Shown here piece after piece: positions 12,017-20,035 of a DNA stretch of 25,375 nt. Position 1 is the first letter of the stretch. The number at the start of each line of letters is the position of its first letter. Source of the DNA: a virus. A program made the translations under genes and the position numbers. The notes below the pieces were generated by a model, which saw only the letters and a list, made by a program, of their open reading frames with translations, made no database searches and had not been told where the DNA came from. The stretch covers positions 1 through 25,375 of the IMG/VR virus record IMGVR_UViG_3300035162_002296; one strand, 5' to 3'.

Positions 12017-12590
12017 AGATGCATACAACGCATACATTAAATACCTTGCTTTTAAGAAGCATTTTACGACAGCTCAATACGACTATCATAAATATAGAGG
12101 TAAGGTAAAGGCATCATACGAGAAATTCCGAACTCGTAATGATACATACTACTTCCGAAAGCTCACGCAGCACTCGGACTGGGAGAATGTACTGCTAGCA
12201 AATATGCTGGCAAATAAGGACTCATGGATTAGAGATATAGTAGAAGCACAAGGACAAGAAGTCTATCTTCAATGGAAGAAGAAAATCGAATCTTTAGGCT
12301 ATATTTTCAAATCCGACCTTAAGTTATTGAAAGATGACTATAAGGAAAATTTTATATCACACAACGGACAGCACCCCTATATAATGACGCTTTTGTTGCA
12401 GAAAAAGATAACTTTGGAAACATTTACGATTTTATCTGATTTAGCAAATATATTTTCCTATTGGGAAGAGAAAGTGGTTGACAAATTCGTAGCTTGTGAT
12501 ATAATAACCAAATCTAGAAAGTATAAACCCTTTTTAGATTTTGACCCGAAGCGGTTCTCTGACACTGTCAAAGACCACTTTACATTATGA
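11985..12590 (+). CDS. 59: Helicase loader gp59
   Basis: The 201-aa protein matches T4 gp59 over its N-terminal domain: DAYNAYIKYLAFKKHFTTAQ, YDYHKYRGKVKASYEKFRTR, and DTYYFRKL; then the LLANMLANKDSWIRDI segment (T4: ISNLVANQDAWIGDI). gp59 loads the gp41 helicase onto gp32-coated forks. It lies between gp33 and gp32 as in T4. The start lies inside gp33 and has a weak ribosome site, which suggests coupled translation. The promoter for gp32 is embedded in its 3' end. Confidence 0.88.
   Translation: MKQISQTYANEDAYNAYIKYLAFKKHFTTAQYDYHKYRGKVKASYEKFRTRNDTYYFRKLTQHSDWENVLLANMLANKDSWIRDIVEAQGQEVYLQWKKKIESLGYIFKSDLKLLKDDYKENFISHNGQHPYIMTLLLQKKITLETFTILSDLANIFSYWEEKVVDKFVACDIITKSRKYKPFLDFDPKRFSDTVKDHFTL
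12478..12505 (+). promoter_or_regulatory. Sigma70-type promoter for gp32
   Basis: TTGACA (12478-12483) and TATAAT (12500-12505) with a 16-bp spacer lie within the gp59 gene, 135 bp before the gp32 start. This gives gp32 an independent high-level transcript. Confidence 0.75.
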
Positions 12591-12618
12591 TATAAATCGC
12601 AATATTAATATAAATCGC
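12590..12618 (+). repeat. Direct repeat in the gp32 leader
   Basis: Two copies of ATATAAATCGC (12590-12600 and 12608-12618), 18 bp apart, lie between gp59 and the gp32 ribosome site (AAAGGAG). T4 gp32 represses its own translation by binding an A/U-rich unstructured leader, so this is a candidate operator. Each copy also holds TATAAATC, one base from a late promoter. Confidence 0.45.
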
Positions 12619-12639
12619 TATACGAAAGGAGAAACACCT

Positions 12640-13560
12640 ATGGCACTTACAGACTTTTCTGCACTCAAGAAAAATCGAACCAAATCACTTGACAAGCTCA
12701 ATTCCGAACTTGACAAGATGAGTTCCAAATCCTACTCAGATCCAAACGAAGGTAAATTCTGGAAACCCCAACGAGATAAGTCAGGCAACGGTTTCGCTAT
12801 CGTTCGCTTCTTACCTGCGACTAAGGGTGAAGAAATGCCATTTGTACGATTGTGGGATCACGGCTTCCAAGGCCCTACCGGTCTTTGGTACATCGAGAAC
12901 TCTCTCACCACTATGAACCAGGATGATCCTGTTTCAGAATACAACTCTAAATTATGGAACTCTGGGTTAGAATCTGACAAAGAAGTTGCACGTAAACAAA
13001 AGCGGCGTCTAAAGTACATCGCCAATGTTTATATTGTAAAAGATTCTGGCAATCCAGCTAATGAAGGTAAAGTGTTCATGTATCAATTCGGTAAAAAGAT
13101 CTTCGACAAATTGAATGACTTGATGAACCCATCTTTTGAAGATGAGGCTCCGGTCAACCCATTCGATTTATGGGAAGGTGCAAACTTCCGACTGAAGATT
13201 CGTCAATTTGAGGGCTTCCCCAATTATGACAAATCAGAATTTGATGCTGCATCACCATTATCTGAAGATGATGATGAACTCGAAAGAGTCTGGGGCGAAC
13301 AACATTCCTTAGAAGATGTTGTCGGTCCTACAAACTTCAAGACTTATGCTGAATTGAAGACTAAACTCTATCGTGTTCTTGATCTTGGTAACGCTCCATC
13401 TGCTGATCCTTTTCAGGACAAGCAAGAAGAAAATGTCCTAGACTTAAGCTCTTCGATGTCATCTGCACCTGAACCTGCTATGAAAGAAGCGGTGACAACT
13501 GCAGTCGTTGACGACGACGATGATGATCTCTCAATCTTTAAAGAACTAGCTAAAGGTTAA
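12640..13560 (+). CDS. 32: Single-stranded DNA-binding protein gp32, 306 aa
   Basis: N-terminal basic region KKNRTKSLDKL, OB-fold core with PFVRLWDHGF, GLWYIENS, NEGKVFMYQFGKKIFDKLND and LWEGANFRLKIRQFEGFPNY, all aligning to T4 gp32. A C-terminal acidic tail (VDDDDDDLSIFKEL) recruits partners. The T4 zinc ligands (His plus three Cys in ETCSSTHGDYDSCPVCQY) are replaced by IENSLTTMNQDDPVSEYNS, so no Cys cluster remains and the fold must do without zinc. Start 12640 follows AAAGGAGAAACACCT; the longer upstream frame has no support. A terminator follows. It coats ssDNA in replication, recombination and repair, and may control its own translation through the repeated leader. Confidence 0.95.
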   Translation: MALTDFSALKKNRTKSLDKLNSELDKMSSKSYSDPNEGKFWKPQRDKSGNGFAIVRFLPATKGEEMPFVRLWDHGFQGPTGLWYIENSLTTMNQDDPVSEYNSKLWNSGLESDKEVARKQKRRLKYIANVYIVKDSGNPANEGKVFMYQFGKKIFDKLNDLMNPSFEDEAPVNPFDLWEGANFRLKIRQFEGFPNYDKSEFDAASPLSEDDDELERVWGEQHSLEDVVGPTNFKTYAELKTKLYRVLDLGNAPSADPFQDKQEENVLDLSSSMSSAPEPAMKEAVTTAVVDDDDDDLSIFKELAKG

Positions 13561-13571
13561 CATCCTCTACC

Positions 13572-13594
13572 GGGGCCTTCGGGCCCCCTTTTTT
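13572..13594 (+). terminator. Rho-independent terminator after gp32
   Basis: GGGGCC-TTCG-GGCCCC (13572-13587), a UUCG tetraloop hairpin, is followed by C and a T6 run. It starts 11 bp after the gp32 stop. Confidence 0.92.
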
Positions 13595-13609
13595 ATAAAG
13601 GAGTAATAT

Positions 13610-13888
13610 ATGGCAATAGTCAACGACCCATTGACTTTTGACTTTGGCTTTACTGCTGTCAATGAAGATGAGCTAGAGTCGGTCAGGATGGCGCAACAAA
13701 CAAGCGCCCAACTGTCAGAACAAATAAAAACGGTTGACAATCGCGCGAAAATGTTATATGATACCATCATGCCATTAATCAATAATTTGAAGAACAATCC
13801 TGAAAAGGACTACATTTATTGGCCAAATCGGTATGAGAAGTTAGACGCATTTGCGGACAACTTATATCACATAATGAATGGAGAATAA
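13610..13888 (+). CDS. Small conserved-looking protein between gp32 and UvsX, 92 aa
   Basis: The product starts MAIVNDPLTFDFGFTAVNED, has a helical, coiled-coil-prone centre (VRMAQQTSAQLSEQIKTVDN) and ends HIMNGE. GGAG lies just ahead of the start. Small genes of this kind stand between gp32 and uvsX in other T4-like marine phages. It probably takes part in recombination or replication, but no motif shows how. A promoter for uvsX is embedded in its middle, and the stop is 3 bp before uvsX. Confidence 0.7.
   Translation: MAIVNDPLTFDFGFTAVNEDELESVRMAQQTSAQLSEQIKTVDNRAKMLYDTIMPLINNLKNNPEKDYIYWPNRYEKLDAFADNLYHIMNGE
13734..13762 (+). promoter_or_regulatory. Sigma70-type promoter for uvsX
   Basis: TTGACA (13734-13739), 17-bp spacer, TATGAT (13757-13762), the same -10 variant as the promoter at 4462. 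It lies inside the small gene before uvsX, about 130 bp upstream of the uvsX start. Confidence 0.65.
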
Positions 13889-13891
13889 AAT

Positions 13892-14950
13892 ATGAGTATT
13901 ATGGACAAAATGCTCAAAGCAGGCAGTATTAAAGGATCTGCTGTGTTATCTAAATCAGACTTCTTTAAAGAGAAACAGCCAATCCAAACTGATCTACCTA
14001 TTCTGAACATTGCGTTCAGTGGTTCGATTGATGGTGGCTTGATTCCTGGCCTCACGGTCTTTGCTGGTGTCTCAAAGAGTTTCAAGACTCTTCTTGGACT
14101 TTATTGTTTGAAAGCATATCTAGACAAACACAAAGATGGTATTGCTTTGTTGTATGACTCAGAATACGGCATCACACCCGACTATCTAGAAAGTTATGAT
14201 ATCGATACAGACCGTGTACTGCACATACCAATTGAAGATGTCGAACAGCTTAAATTTGACATCACAAAACGGTTCGAAGATATCGGTAAAGGTGATAAGG
14301 TAATGATCCTTATTGACTCTATTGGTAATCTCGCGTCTAAGAAAGAAGTAGAAGATGCTTTGAATGAGAAATCTGTTGCAGATATGACTCGTGCAAAACA
14401 ACTCAAATCACTCTTTCGCATCATCACTCCCAAATTGACCACTAGGGATATCCCGTGTATCGCAATCAACCACATCTACATGGAACAAGGAATGTTTCCT
14501 AAAGCTATTGTGAGTGGTGGTACGGGTATCATGTATAGTGCCAATCAAGTGTTTATCATTGGTAAGGCTCAAGAAAAAGATGGGAAAGACCTTGAAGGTT
14601 TCAAATTTACTATCAACATCGAAAAATCTCGATATGTGAAAGAGAAGTCAAAACTGCCCTTTAAAGTCATGTTCGATTCTGGTATTTCCAAATGGTCGGC
14701 TCTATTCGATCTTGCAATAGAATCTGGTCACTTGGCCAAGGGTTCGACACAGGGTTGGTATAATGCGGTCAACATGGATACGGGTGAGCTCGTAGAACCT
14801 AAACGTAGGGCCAAAGACCTCGAAGCTGATGATGCATTCTTTGAAGAATTAATTAAAGATGTGAAATTCAAGGCGTTTATTGAAACCAAATTTAAACTAG
14901 GAAATGGCGATGCTGGAAACAACAATACTGTCGAATCTGATACTGAATGA
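13892..14950 (+). CDS. uvsX: UvsX RecA-like recombinase, 352 aa
   Basis: The Walker A motif is the UvsX form GVSKSFKT (59-66; T4 has GPSKSFKS). LPILNIAFSGSIDGGLIPGL before it, GIALLYDSEYGITPDYLESY and VMILIDSIGNLASKKE (Walker B) complete the ATPase core, and IPCIAINHIYMEQGMFPKAI contains the DNA-binding loop region. Length is close to T4 UvsX (about 390 aa). It catalyses strand exchange for recombination-dependent replication with gp32. The start is preceded by GGAG. The 3' end overlaps gp41 by 41 bp. Confidence 0.95.
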   Translation: MSIMDKMLKAGSIKGSAVLSKSDFFKEKQPIQTDLPILNIAFSGSIDGGLIPGLTVFAGVSKSFKTLLGLYCLKAYLDKHKDGIALLYDSEYGITPDYLESYDIDTDRVLHIPIEDVEQLKFDITKRFEDIGKGDKVMILIDSIGNLASKKEVEDALNEKSVADMTRAKQLKSLFRIITPKLTTRDIPCIAINHIYMEQGMFPKAIVSGGTGIMYSANQVFIIGKAQEKDGKDLEGFKFTINIEKSRYVKEKSKLPFKVMFDSGISKWSALFDLAIESGHLAKGSTQGWYNAVNMDTGELVEPKRRAKDLEADDAFFEELIKDVKFKAFIETKFKLGNGDAGNNNTVESDTE

Positions 14951-16328
14951 AGATTATTATCGAAAAGTTTATCCTTATTTAAAGGATGAGTATTTTGAGG
15001 ATATAAGTCATAAAAGAGTATTCGATACCATATGTGAATATGTCGACAAGTATTCGGAGCCTCCCTCTAGGGAGGCTTTATCTCTTTGTCTGGATAATAG
15101 AAAAGACTTAAACGACAACGCTTACACAGAGACTCAAAGCGTTGTCAAGATACTGTCCTTAGATCCCGACACAAGCACAGAATTCTTGATCGATGCGACC
15201 GAGAAGTTTTGTCAAGATAGAGATCTATACAATTCTGTTCGAAAAGCTATTCTAATCTTGGATGGCGCAGAGAAGGGGTTCGATAAGGGTGAGATCCCCA
15301 AGCTACTATCTGATTCTTTGGGTGTTACATTTGACTCAAGTATCGGACACGACTTCTTAGAAGAGTCCGAAGATCGATATGAGTACTACCATCGCAAAGA
15401 AGAACGCATACCGTTCGACATTGATATCCTGAATAAAATCACCAAAGGTGGTTTACCTCGTAAATCGATGACAGTATTATTGGCCACGACTGGTGGCGGC
15501 AAATCTTTGATCAAGTGCCACATGGCATCTGCCGCGTTGATGTTGGGCAAGAATGTATTGTACATCACTATGGAGATGGCCGAAGAAGAAATCGGTCGTC
15601 GGATTGATGCTAATATTATGGACGTGACACTCGATGAAGTTGCCGAGATCCCGCGTGATGTGTTCGATAAGAGGATCGGTCGATACAAGAGCAAAACACC
15701 AGGCAAGCTTGTTCTGAAAGAATACCCAACTGGTTCTGCTCATGCTGGTCACTTCCGACATTTGCTTAATGAATTGAGGATGAAAAAGAACTTTGTGCCT
15801 GATATCGTGTTTGTTGACTATCTCAACATCTGCGCTTCTTCTCGGGTGAAAGGTGCTGCGGCGGCCAATTCATACACGTTGGTAAAATCAATCGCAGAAG
15901 AAGTCCGTGGTCTGGCCATGGAATTTAACTGTGCTGTGGTTACTTCATCTCAGTTCAACCGTGATGGATATGGTAACTCTGATGTCGATCTAACCAATAC
16001 ATCTGAATCTATGGGTATCACTCACACTGCCGATTGTATTTTAGGTTTGATTACATCTGAACAACTTGACTCTATGAATCAATTGATGATCAAACAGTTA
16101 AAGAATCGATGGGGTGATCTTGGTTACTATCGCCGATTCCTTGTTGGCATTGAACGAGCCAAGATGAAGATCTACGACCTAGAAGAAAGTGTACAACAAA
16201 CTATTCACCAAGATTCCGGTGATGTAAAGAAACAAGACGATGACCGTCCAGTGTTCGATAAGTCCCAGTTTGGACAACGGCAGACTGGAGAGAAAGTTTC
16301 GAAATTCTCAATAGGAGGTTTGATATGA
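14910..16328 (+). CDS. 41: Replicative DNA helicase gp41 (DnaB family), 472 aa
   Basis: N-terminal domain ILSNLILNEDYYRKVYPYLK matches T4 gp41 (IILSHLIFDQAYFSKVWPYM). The RecA-type core has Walker A ATTGGGKSLIKC (about 193-204), VLYITMEMAEEEIGRRID, Walker B DIVFVDYLNICAS and CAVVTSSQFNRDGYGNSD. It is a hexameric 5'-3' helicase loaded by gp59. ATG 14910 is chosen as the start because AGGA at 14899-14902 is eight bases away; ATG 14904 is an alternative. It overlaps the end of uvsX and the start of the next gene. Confidence 0.95.
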   Translation: MLETTILSNLILNEDYYRKVYPYLKDEYFEDISHKRVFDTICEYVDKYSEPPSREALSLCLDNRKDLNDNAYTETQSVVKILSLDPDTSTEFLIDATEKFCQDRDLYNSVRKAILILDGAEKGFDKGEIPKLLSDSLGVTFDSSIGHDFLEESEDRYEYYHRKEERIPFDIDILNKITKGGLPRKSMTVLLATTGGGKSLIKCHMASAALMLGKNVLYITMEMAEEEIGRRIDANIMDVTLDEVAEIPRDVFDKRIGRYKSKTPGKLVLKEYPTGSAHAGHFRHLLNELRMKKNFVPDIVFVDYLNICASSRVKGAAAANSYTLVKSIAEEVRGLAMEFNCAVVTSSQFNRDGYGNSDVDLTNTSESMGITHTADCILGLITSEQLDSMNQLMIKQLKNRWGDLGYYRRFLVGIERAKMKIYDLEESVQQTIHQDSGDVKKQDDDRPVFDKSQFGQRQTGEKVSKFSIGGLI

Positions 16329-16597
16329 TGCATGAAACAGATTTTGACTCTTTGCTAGACAGCGTAGAGGAAATGGACAAGATCATTCGTGGGGAGAAAT
16401 CCCCCGGCCGGGTGACAGAGTTCGAAGATGAGGCGGAAGAAGTCATTGTACTTGGATCTGCCAAAGAAACAAGGGTCGAGAAGTCTGTCAGGGCTAGGAC
16501 TAGGAGACACCAACGTAAAGCAATTGTGTCAGAAAGGTGGTCTAATATCTTTGCAAAGTTGCACCGTATGAAAAAGAGGCTCAAGAAGCATAGGTAG
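16325..16597 (+). CDS. Small protein with basic C terminus, 90 aa
   Basis: ATGATG overlaps the gp41 stop; GGAGG lies about 8 bp before. The N-terminal half is acidic (TDFDSLLDSVEEMDKIIRGE) and the C-terminal half strongly basic (RARTRRHQRKAIVSERW, MKKRLKKHR), suggesting nucleic-acid binding or capture of a basic/acidic partner such as gp32. No family is recognised. Co-transcribed with gp41; a late promoter follows it. Confidence 0.65.
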   Translation: MMHETDFDSLLDSVEEMDKIIRGEKSPGRVTEFEDEAEEVIVLGSAKETRVEKSVRARTRRHQRKAIVSERWSNIFAKLHRMKKRLKKHR

Positions 16598-16611
16598 ATC
16601 TGCTGGGATAT

Positions 16612-16619
16612 TATAAATA
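16612..16619 (+). promoter_or_regulatory. T4-type late promoter TATAAATA
   Basis: An exact late core lies 23 bp before the 476-aa gene, between the early replication module and the late genes. Confidence 0.75.
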
Positions 16620-16642
16620 ACTTTATCACACACGGAGTTATC

Positions 16643-18073
16643 ATGAAAAGTTTCACTGTTTTTTTAGAATCATTATCCCCTGCAGATGAGAATCGCTTGG
16701 CGCTGGAGATCGTAACAGAGATTGATAACGCTATTGGTTCAATTCCCACAGAAATTTCTATCGACGACAGACCTAAGAAATCTAACAGCGCAAAGCTCGG
16801 GATTTCTCAGTTGATGGCTGATAAAGATAGAACCAAATATGCTCCGTTAGCAAATGACTTCATATCCTCTCATGCAGACTTAGAGATTGCTTCGGTACCG
16901 GCAGCTCGCCGTGAGAAAGATTATGCCTTCAAGCACAAGGACATGGATCGAATTGTCTATGTGAATGCTAGACCAGATGGCAAGCGTTCTGGTGCTGGTG
17001 ATGACCCACATGAATTGATGACTGCGTCTCTCATGCTGAAATCAAGCATCACTAATCCTACAAACTCGGATGAGATGGATGTTATGATTGAAGAGGTTCG
17101 TGGTAGCTTGAGTAAAGTCAAAGGATATAAACAAGGACAGGTTGACAGTCTCACAGGAGATTATTCAAATCTGGCCAAAGCAGTTTCTGCGGCTCAGGCA
17201 ATTCATGGTGCTGGTTATGGTGGGGCTGACATGGTCTATCTCACCGGTCAATCTTGGGATGAAGATGTGAAAAAATTCCAAATCTCTAAGTACGGCATGA
17301 ATGACTTTAATTCTTCTGATTTTATCATTAGAAAAGGCAACAAGCACTTGGGTGTCTCTCTGAAGAAGAAGATTCGTCTCACTGAAACCGATCCTACCTT
17401 AATCAACAAATCATTTTCCACACTCTTTGCAGACAAGAAGTTTGAAAAGATGATGAAGAATATCGATAAGAAAGCAGGCCTGTTCTATCTTAAAGTCATT
17501 GCAAGGGCTAAGAAGAAAGGTGAATTATCTCCTGCAATCTTAGCAGACATGAAAAAGACACGGCCCGATACAAAGAACTGGAAACAATATGTTCAACGTA
17601 TCAATAATGAGATTATCAATGCCGAATTGAGAACATCTCGATCGCTCTTTGAACCGATTGCCAAATCGATCATTGCAAATAAAGAGATGATTGGTAACCA
17701 GTTAGTACAATTGATTTTCAAAGCAGATTTAAAAGACTTGCAGAAAGTCGATTTCGATTTTACTCTTGTGACAGGTATCGGTGATTATGGCCCCAAGAAA
17801 GGTGTTGTAATCGAGAAGGGTGAATACAAAGACATCGATACTGTCTCAGAAAAAATAGAAAACCTCGCCTCCAAAGGTGGTGTCGAATTAGATTACACAC
17901 CAGGCAGTGTGCAGGCATTTGAACCTGGATCGACTGCTGCGATGCTACAATTTGACTTGAAACTAGGTGGTGTGGTATTATGTCATATTAAGTTGCGATA
18001 TAAAGGGAACTTTAGATCTGCTCCTTCATTTACTGCCGTGATGAGTGATGAGTTTAAAAACATATATAAGTAG
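16643..18073 (+). CDS. Late protein of unknown function, 476 aa
   Basis: It is the first gene after a late promoter and starts MKSFTVFLES, like the head-targeting peptides of T4 internal proteins (MKTYQEFIAE), although the Glu is one position early. The middle has helical, Lys-rich segments and a possible degenerate nuclease core: SSDFIIRKGNKHLGVSLKKK, where D226 and S239-x-K241 have the spacing of D...(E)xK. The C-terminal part (FDFTLVTGIGDYGPKKGVVI...) looks alpha/beta with a final beta sheet. No known family is recognised with confidence. Candidates are a packaged DNA-binding or nuclease-like protein, or a structural protein. Confidence 0.75.
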   Translation: MKSFTVFLESLSPADENRLALEIVTEIDNAIGSIPTEISIDDRPKKSNSAKLGISQLMADKDRTKYAPLANDFISSHADLEIASVPAARREKDYAFKHKDMDRIVYVNARPDGKRSGAGDDPHELMTASLMLKSSITNPTNSDEMDVMIEEVRGSLSKVKGYKQGQVDSLTGDYSNLAKAVSAAQAIHGAGYGGADMVYLTGQSWDEDVKKFQISKYGMNDFNSSDFIIRKGNKHLGVSLKKKIRLTETDPTLINKSFSTLFADKKFEKMMKNIDKKAGLFYLKVIARAKKKGELSPAILADMKKTRPDTKNWKQYVQRINNEIINAELRTSRSLFEPIAKSIIANKEMIGNQLVQLIFKADLKDLQKVDFDFTLVTGIGDYGPKKGVVIEKGEYKDIDTVSEKIENLASKGGVELDYTPGSVQAFEPGSTAAMLQFDLKLGGVVLCHIKLRYKGNFRSAPSFTAVMSDEFKNIYK

Positions 18074-18080
18074 GAGTTAA

Positions 18081-18806
18081 ATGAAACCTTTTAGTTATGA
18101 AATATTTCGAGATGTGAAGGGCAAAGAATTGAGGAATACCTTTCCGGGTTGGTTTGATATAGAAAAGAACTATTCGGAATGTCTGCAAGATATTTTTGTT
18201 TTGATGGCAACAAATGGTAAGAAGAATGGTTCTTATGTAGAGATTGGATGTGATCAGCCATATCATAGAAGCAATACGGCTATTCTCCAAGAACATGAAT
18301 GGGTTGGTGTGAGCTTTGATATCAACAAAGCTGCTGTAGACGATTGGAATGAGAAACGGGGCAAGTTCAATATCAAGGCTCCTGTAGGTGGTAGAAATAG
18401 AGCATATGCTTGTGATGCTACTACAATATATCTGTCAACCTTTTTGTCTCAACATTCGCTTGGCAGAGACATAGATTATTTGCAATTAGATATTGATCCG
18501 CCAGATTTGACATATCAGGCAATGCATAGAATACCTTGGGACTATCATAGGTTTGCTGTTATCACATATGAACATGATAGTTATTTTTATCCAGACAAAG
18601 ATTATAGATCTCTGTCGAGAGAATTTTTGACAAAGAAGGGTTATGTACTGGTGGCCCCGAATATATCACCAGACGAAGATCGCACGAGAGCATTTGAAGA
18701 TTGGTGGGTACACCCTGAGTTGATTGAACCAGATGTCCTCGAAAAAATAAAAAGTTTAAGTGATGAACATAAAACACCAATGGACTATTTACTAGGAAAA
18801 GTTTAA
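18081..18806 (+). CDS. FkbM-like SAM-dependent methyltransferase, 241 aa
   Basis: Motif I reads SYVEIGCDQPYHRSNTAILQ (51-70), as in FkbM proteins (VDIGAN-type loop plus SNT). The acidic end of strand 2 is GVSFDIN (76-82), and IDYLQLDIDPPDLTYQAMHR (about 131-150) is the following strand. This fits a Rossmann methyltransferase acting on a sugar or other hydroxyl. The neighbours include GT32, GT25 and a sulfotransferase, suggesting surface-glycan work. Start preceded by TAGGAG. The stop overlaps the next start (TAATG). Confidence 0.75.
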   Translation: MKPFSYEIFRDVKGKELRNTFPGWFDIEKNYSECLQDIFVLMATNGKKNGSYVEIGCDQPYHRSNTAILQEHEWVGVSFDINKAAVDDWNEKRGKFNIKAPVGGRNRAYACDATTIYLSTFLSQHSLGRDIDYLQLDIDPPDLTYQAMHRIPWDYHRFAVITYEHDSYFYPDKDYRSLSREFLTKKGYVLVAPNISPDEDRTRAFEDWWVHPELIEPDVLEKIKSLSDEHKTPMDYLLGKV

Positions 18807-20035
18807 TGATTTCTTTTAAAGATTATCTTGTCGAAGGTAAAAATCTGCATATGACTCACCTAGAAGATGCTCTTCTGGATGGTGGTGTGAAGGGAACACG
18901 TAATGTTATCCTTTATCTCCGGTCTTTGCGGGATATGCTAGCAGGCAACACAAGCGCCCCCATTAGTATTACCACCAAGTGGGATGGTGCCCCTGCTATT
19001 TTTGCTGGCACAGATCCCAGTGATGGGAAATTTTTTGTGGCCAAGAAAGGTGTCTTTAATAAAGAACCAAAAATATATAAAACAAATGCTGAAATTGATA
19101 ATGATCTGAGTGGAGATCTGGGTGCAAAGTTTAAAGTTGCGCTTGCAGAATTCTCGAAGCTTGGAATTGAAGGAGTAGTGCAAGGTGATTTCCTCTATAC
19201 GAACGACGATCTCAAGACAGATAACATTGATGGAGAACCGCATATTACTTTCCATCCTAATACCATTGTTTACGCGATACCTCTCGGCTCAGAACTCGCT
19301 AAAACGATTTCAAGATCCAAGATCGGAGTGGTCTGGCACACAGTATACAGAGGTGACTCTTTTGAAACAATGTCAGCAAGTTTTGGAAAGGCGATCACAC
19401 CAGGTCTCAAAAAAATAAATTCTGTGTGGAATGTAGATGCTATATTTAAAGACGCATCAGGAACCGCAACATTTACTGACCAAGAAACAAAAGAATTCAC
19501 TGCCCTATTATCTAAGGCAGGGAAATTATTTCAAGGTTTGAAGCGAGGTGTTCTAGACGGGTTGCACACAAATTCCGAATTAAACATGAGAGTCAATACA
19601 TATATAAACTCTAAAGTTCGAGAAGGATCTAGAATAGGTGACACTAAGTCATTCACAATGGGCTTGATCAATTTCATCGAAGATTACTATCAGAAACAAG
19701 CAGACAAGAGAAAGACTCCTGCCGGAAAGGGCAAACAAGTAGATGCTAAGAACTCTGTATTGGAATATTTCAATAAGTACAAGCAGTCAGATATCGAAAA
19801 AGTGTTCCAATTGTATGATATGTTAGTTGACGCTAAGCATGTTGTCATAGATAAACTAAATACTGTTGACGGCATGAAAACCTTTTTGAAGACTTCTAAA
19901 GGGTTTGAAGTAACCGGTCAAGAAGGATTTGTTGCCATTGACCACATGGGCAAAAATTCATTGAAGTTAGTAGATCGATTACAATTCAGTAGGGCAAACT
20001 TCTCTACCGATTATATTAAAGGCTGGCAAAAATGA
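18806..20035 (+). CDS. Ligase-like nucleotidyltransferase with KxDG motif, 409 aa
   Basis: SITTKWDGAPAIFAG carries the KxDG nucleotidyltransferase motif I (K58-W-D60-G61) of ATP-dependent ligases and capping enzymes. FFVAKKGVFN (77-86) resembles motif Ia, and GVVQGDFLYT (124-133) motif III (hydrophobic-G-[DE]-hydrophobic). IGVVWHTVYRG (173-183) could be the motif IIIa/IV region. I believe it belongs to the uncharacterised phage family DUF6267. The N terminus MISFKDYLVE|G aligns position by position with the T4 capsid-targeting peptide MKTYQEFIAE|A, with the cleavable L-x-E|G. So it may be packaged and injected. Late and translationally coupled on both sides. Confidence 0.7.
   Translation: MISFKDYLVEGKNLHMTHLEDALLDGGVKGTRNVILYLRSLRDMLAGNTSAPISITTKWDGAPAIFAGTDPSDGKFFVAKKGVFNKEPKIYKTNAEIDNDLSGDLGAKFKVALAEFSKLGIEGVVQGDFLYTNDDLKTDNIDGEPHITFHPNTIVYAIPLGSELAKTISRSKIGVVWHTVYRGDSFETMSASFGKAITPGLKKINSVWNVDAIFKDASGTATFTDQETKEFTALLSKAGKLFQGLKRGVLDGLHTNSELNMRVNTYINSKVREGSRIGDTKSFTMGLINFIEDYYQKQADKRKTPAGKGKQVDAKNSVLEYFNKYKQSDIEKVFQLYDMLVDAKHVVIDKLNTVDGMKTFLKTSKGFEVTGQEGFVAIDHMGKNSLKLVDRLQFSRANFSTDYIKGWQK

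Noticed and set aside
12541-12639. N-terminal extension of gp32 to codon 12541
   Set aside because: The extension overlaps gp59 and contains low-complexity Asn/Ile sequence; ATG 12640 has a strong AAAGGAG and matches the start of gp32 homologues.
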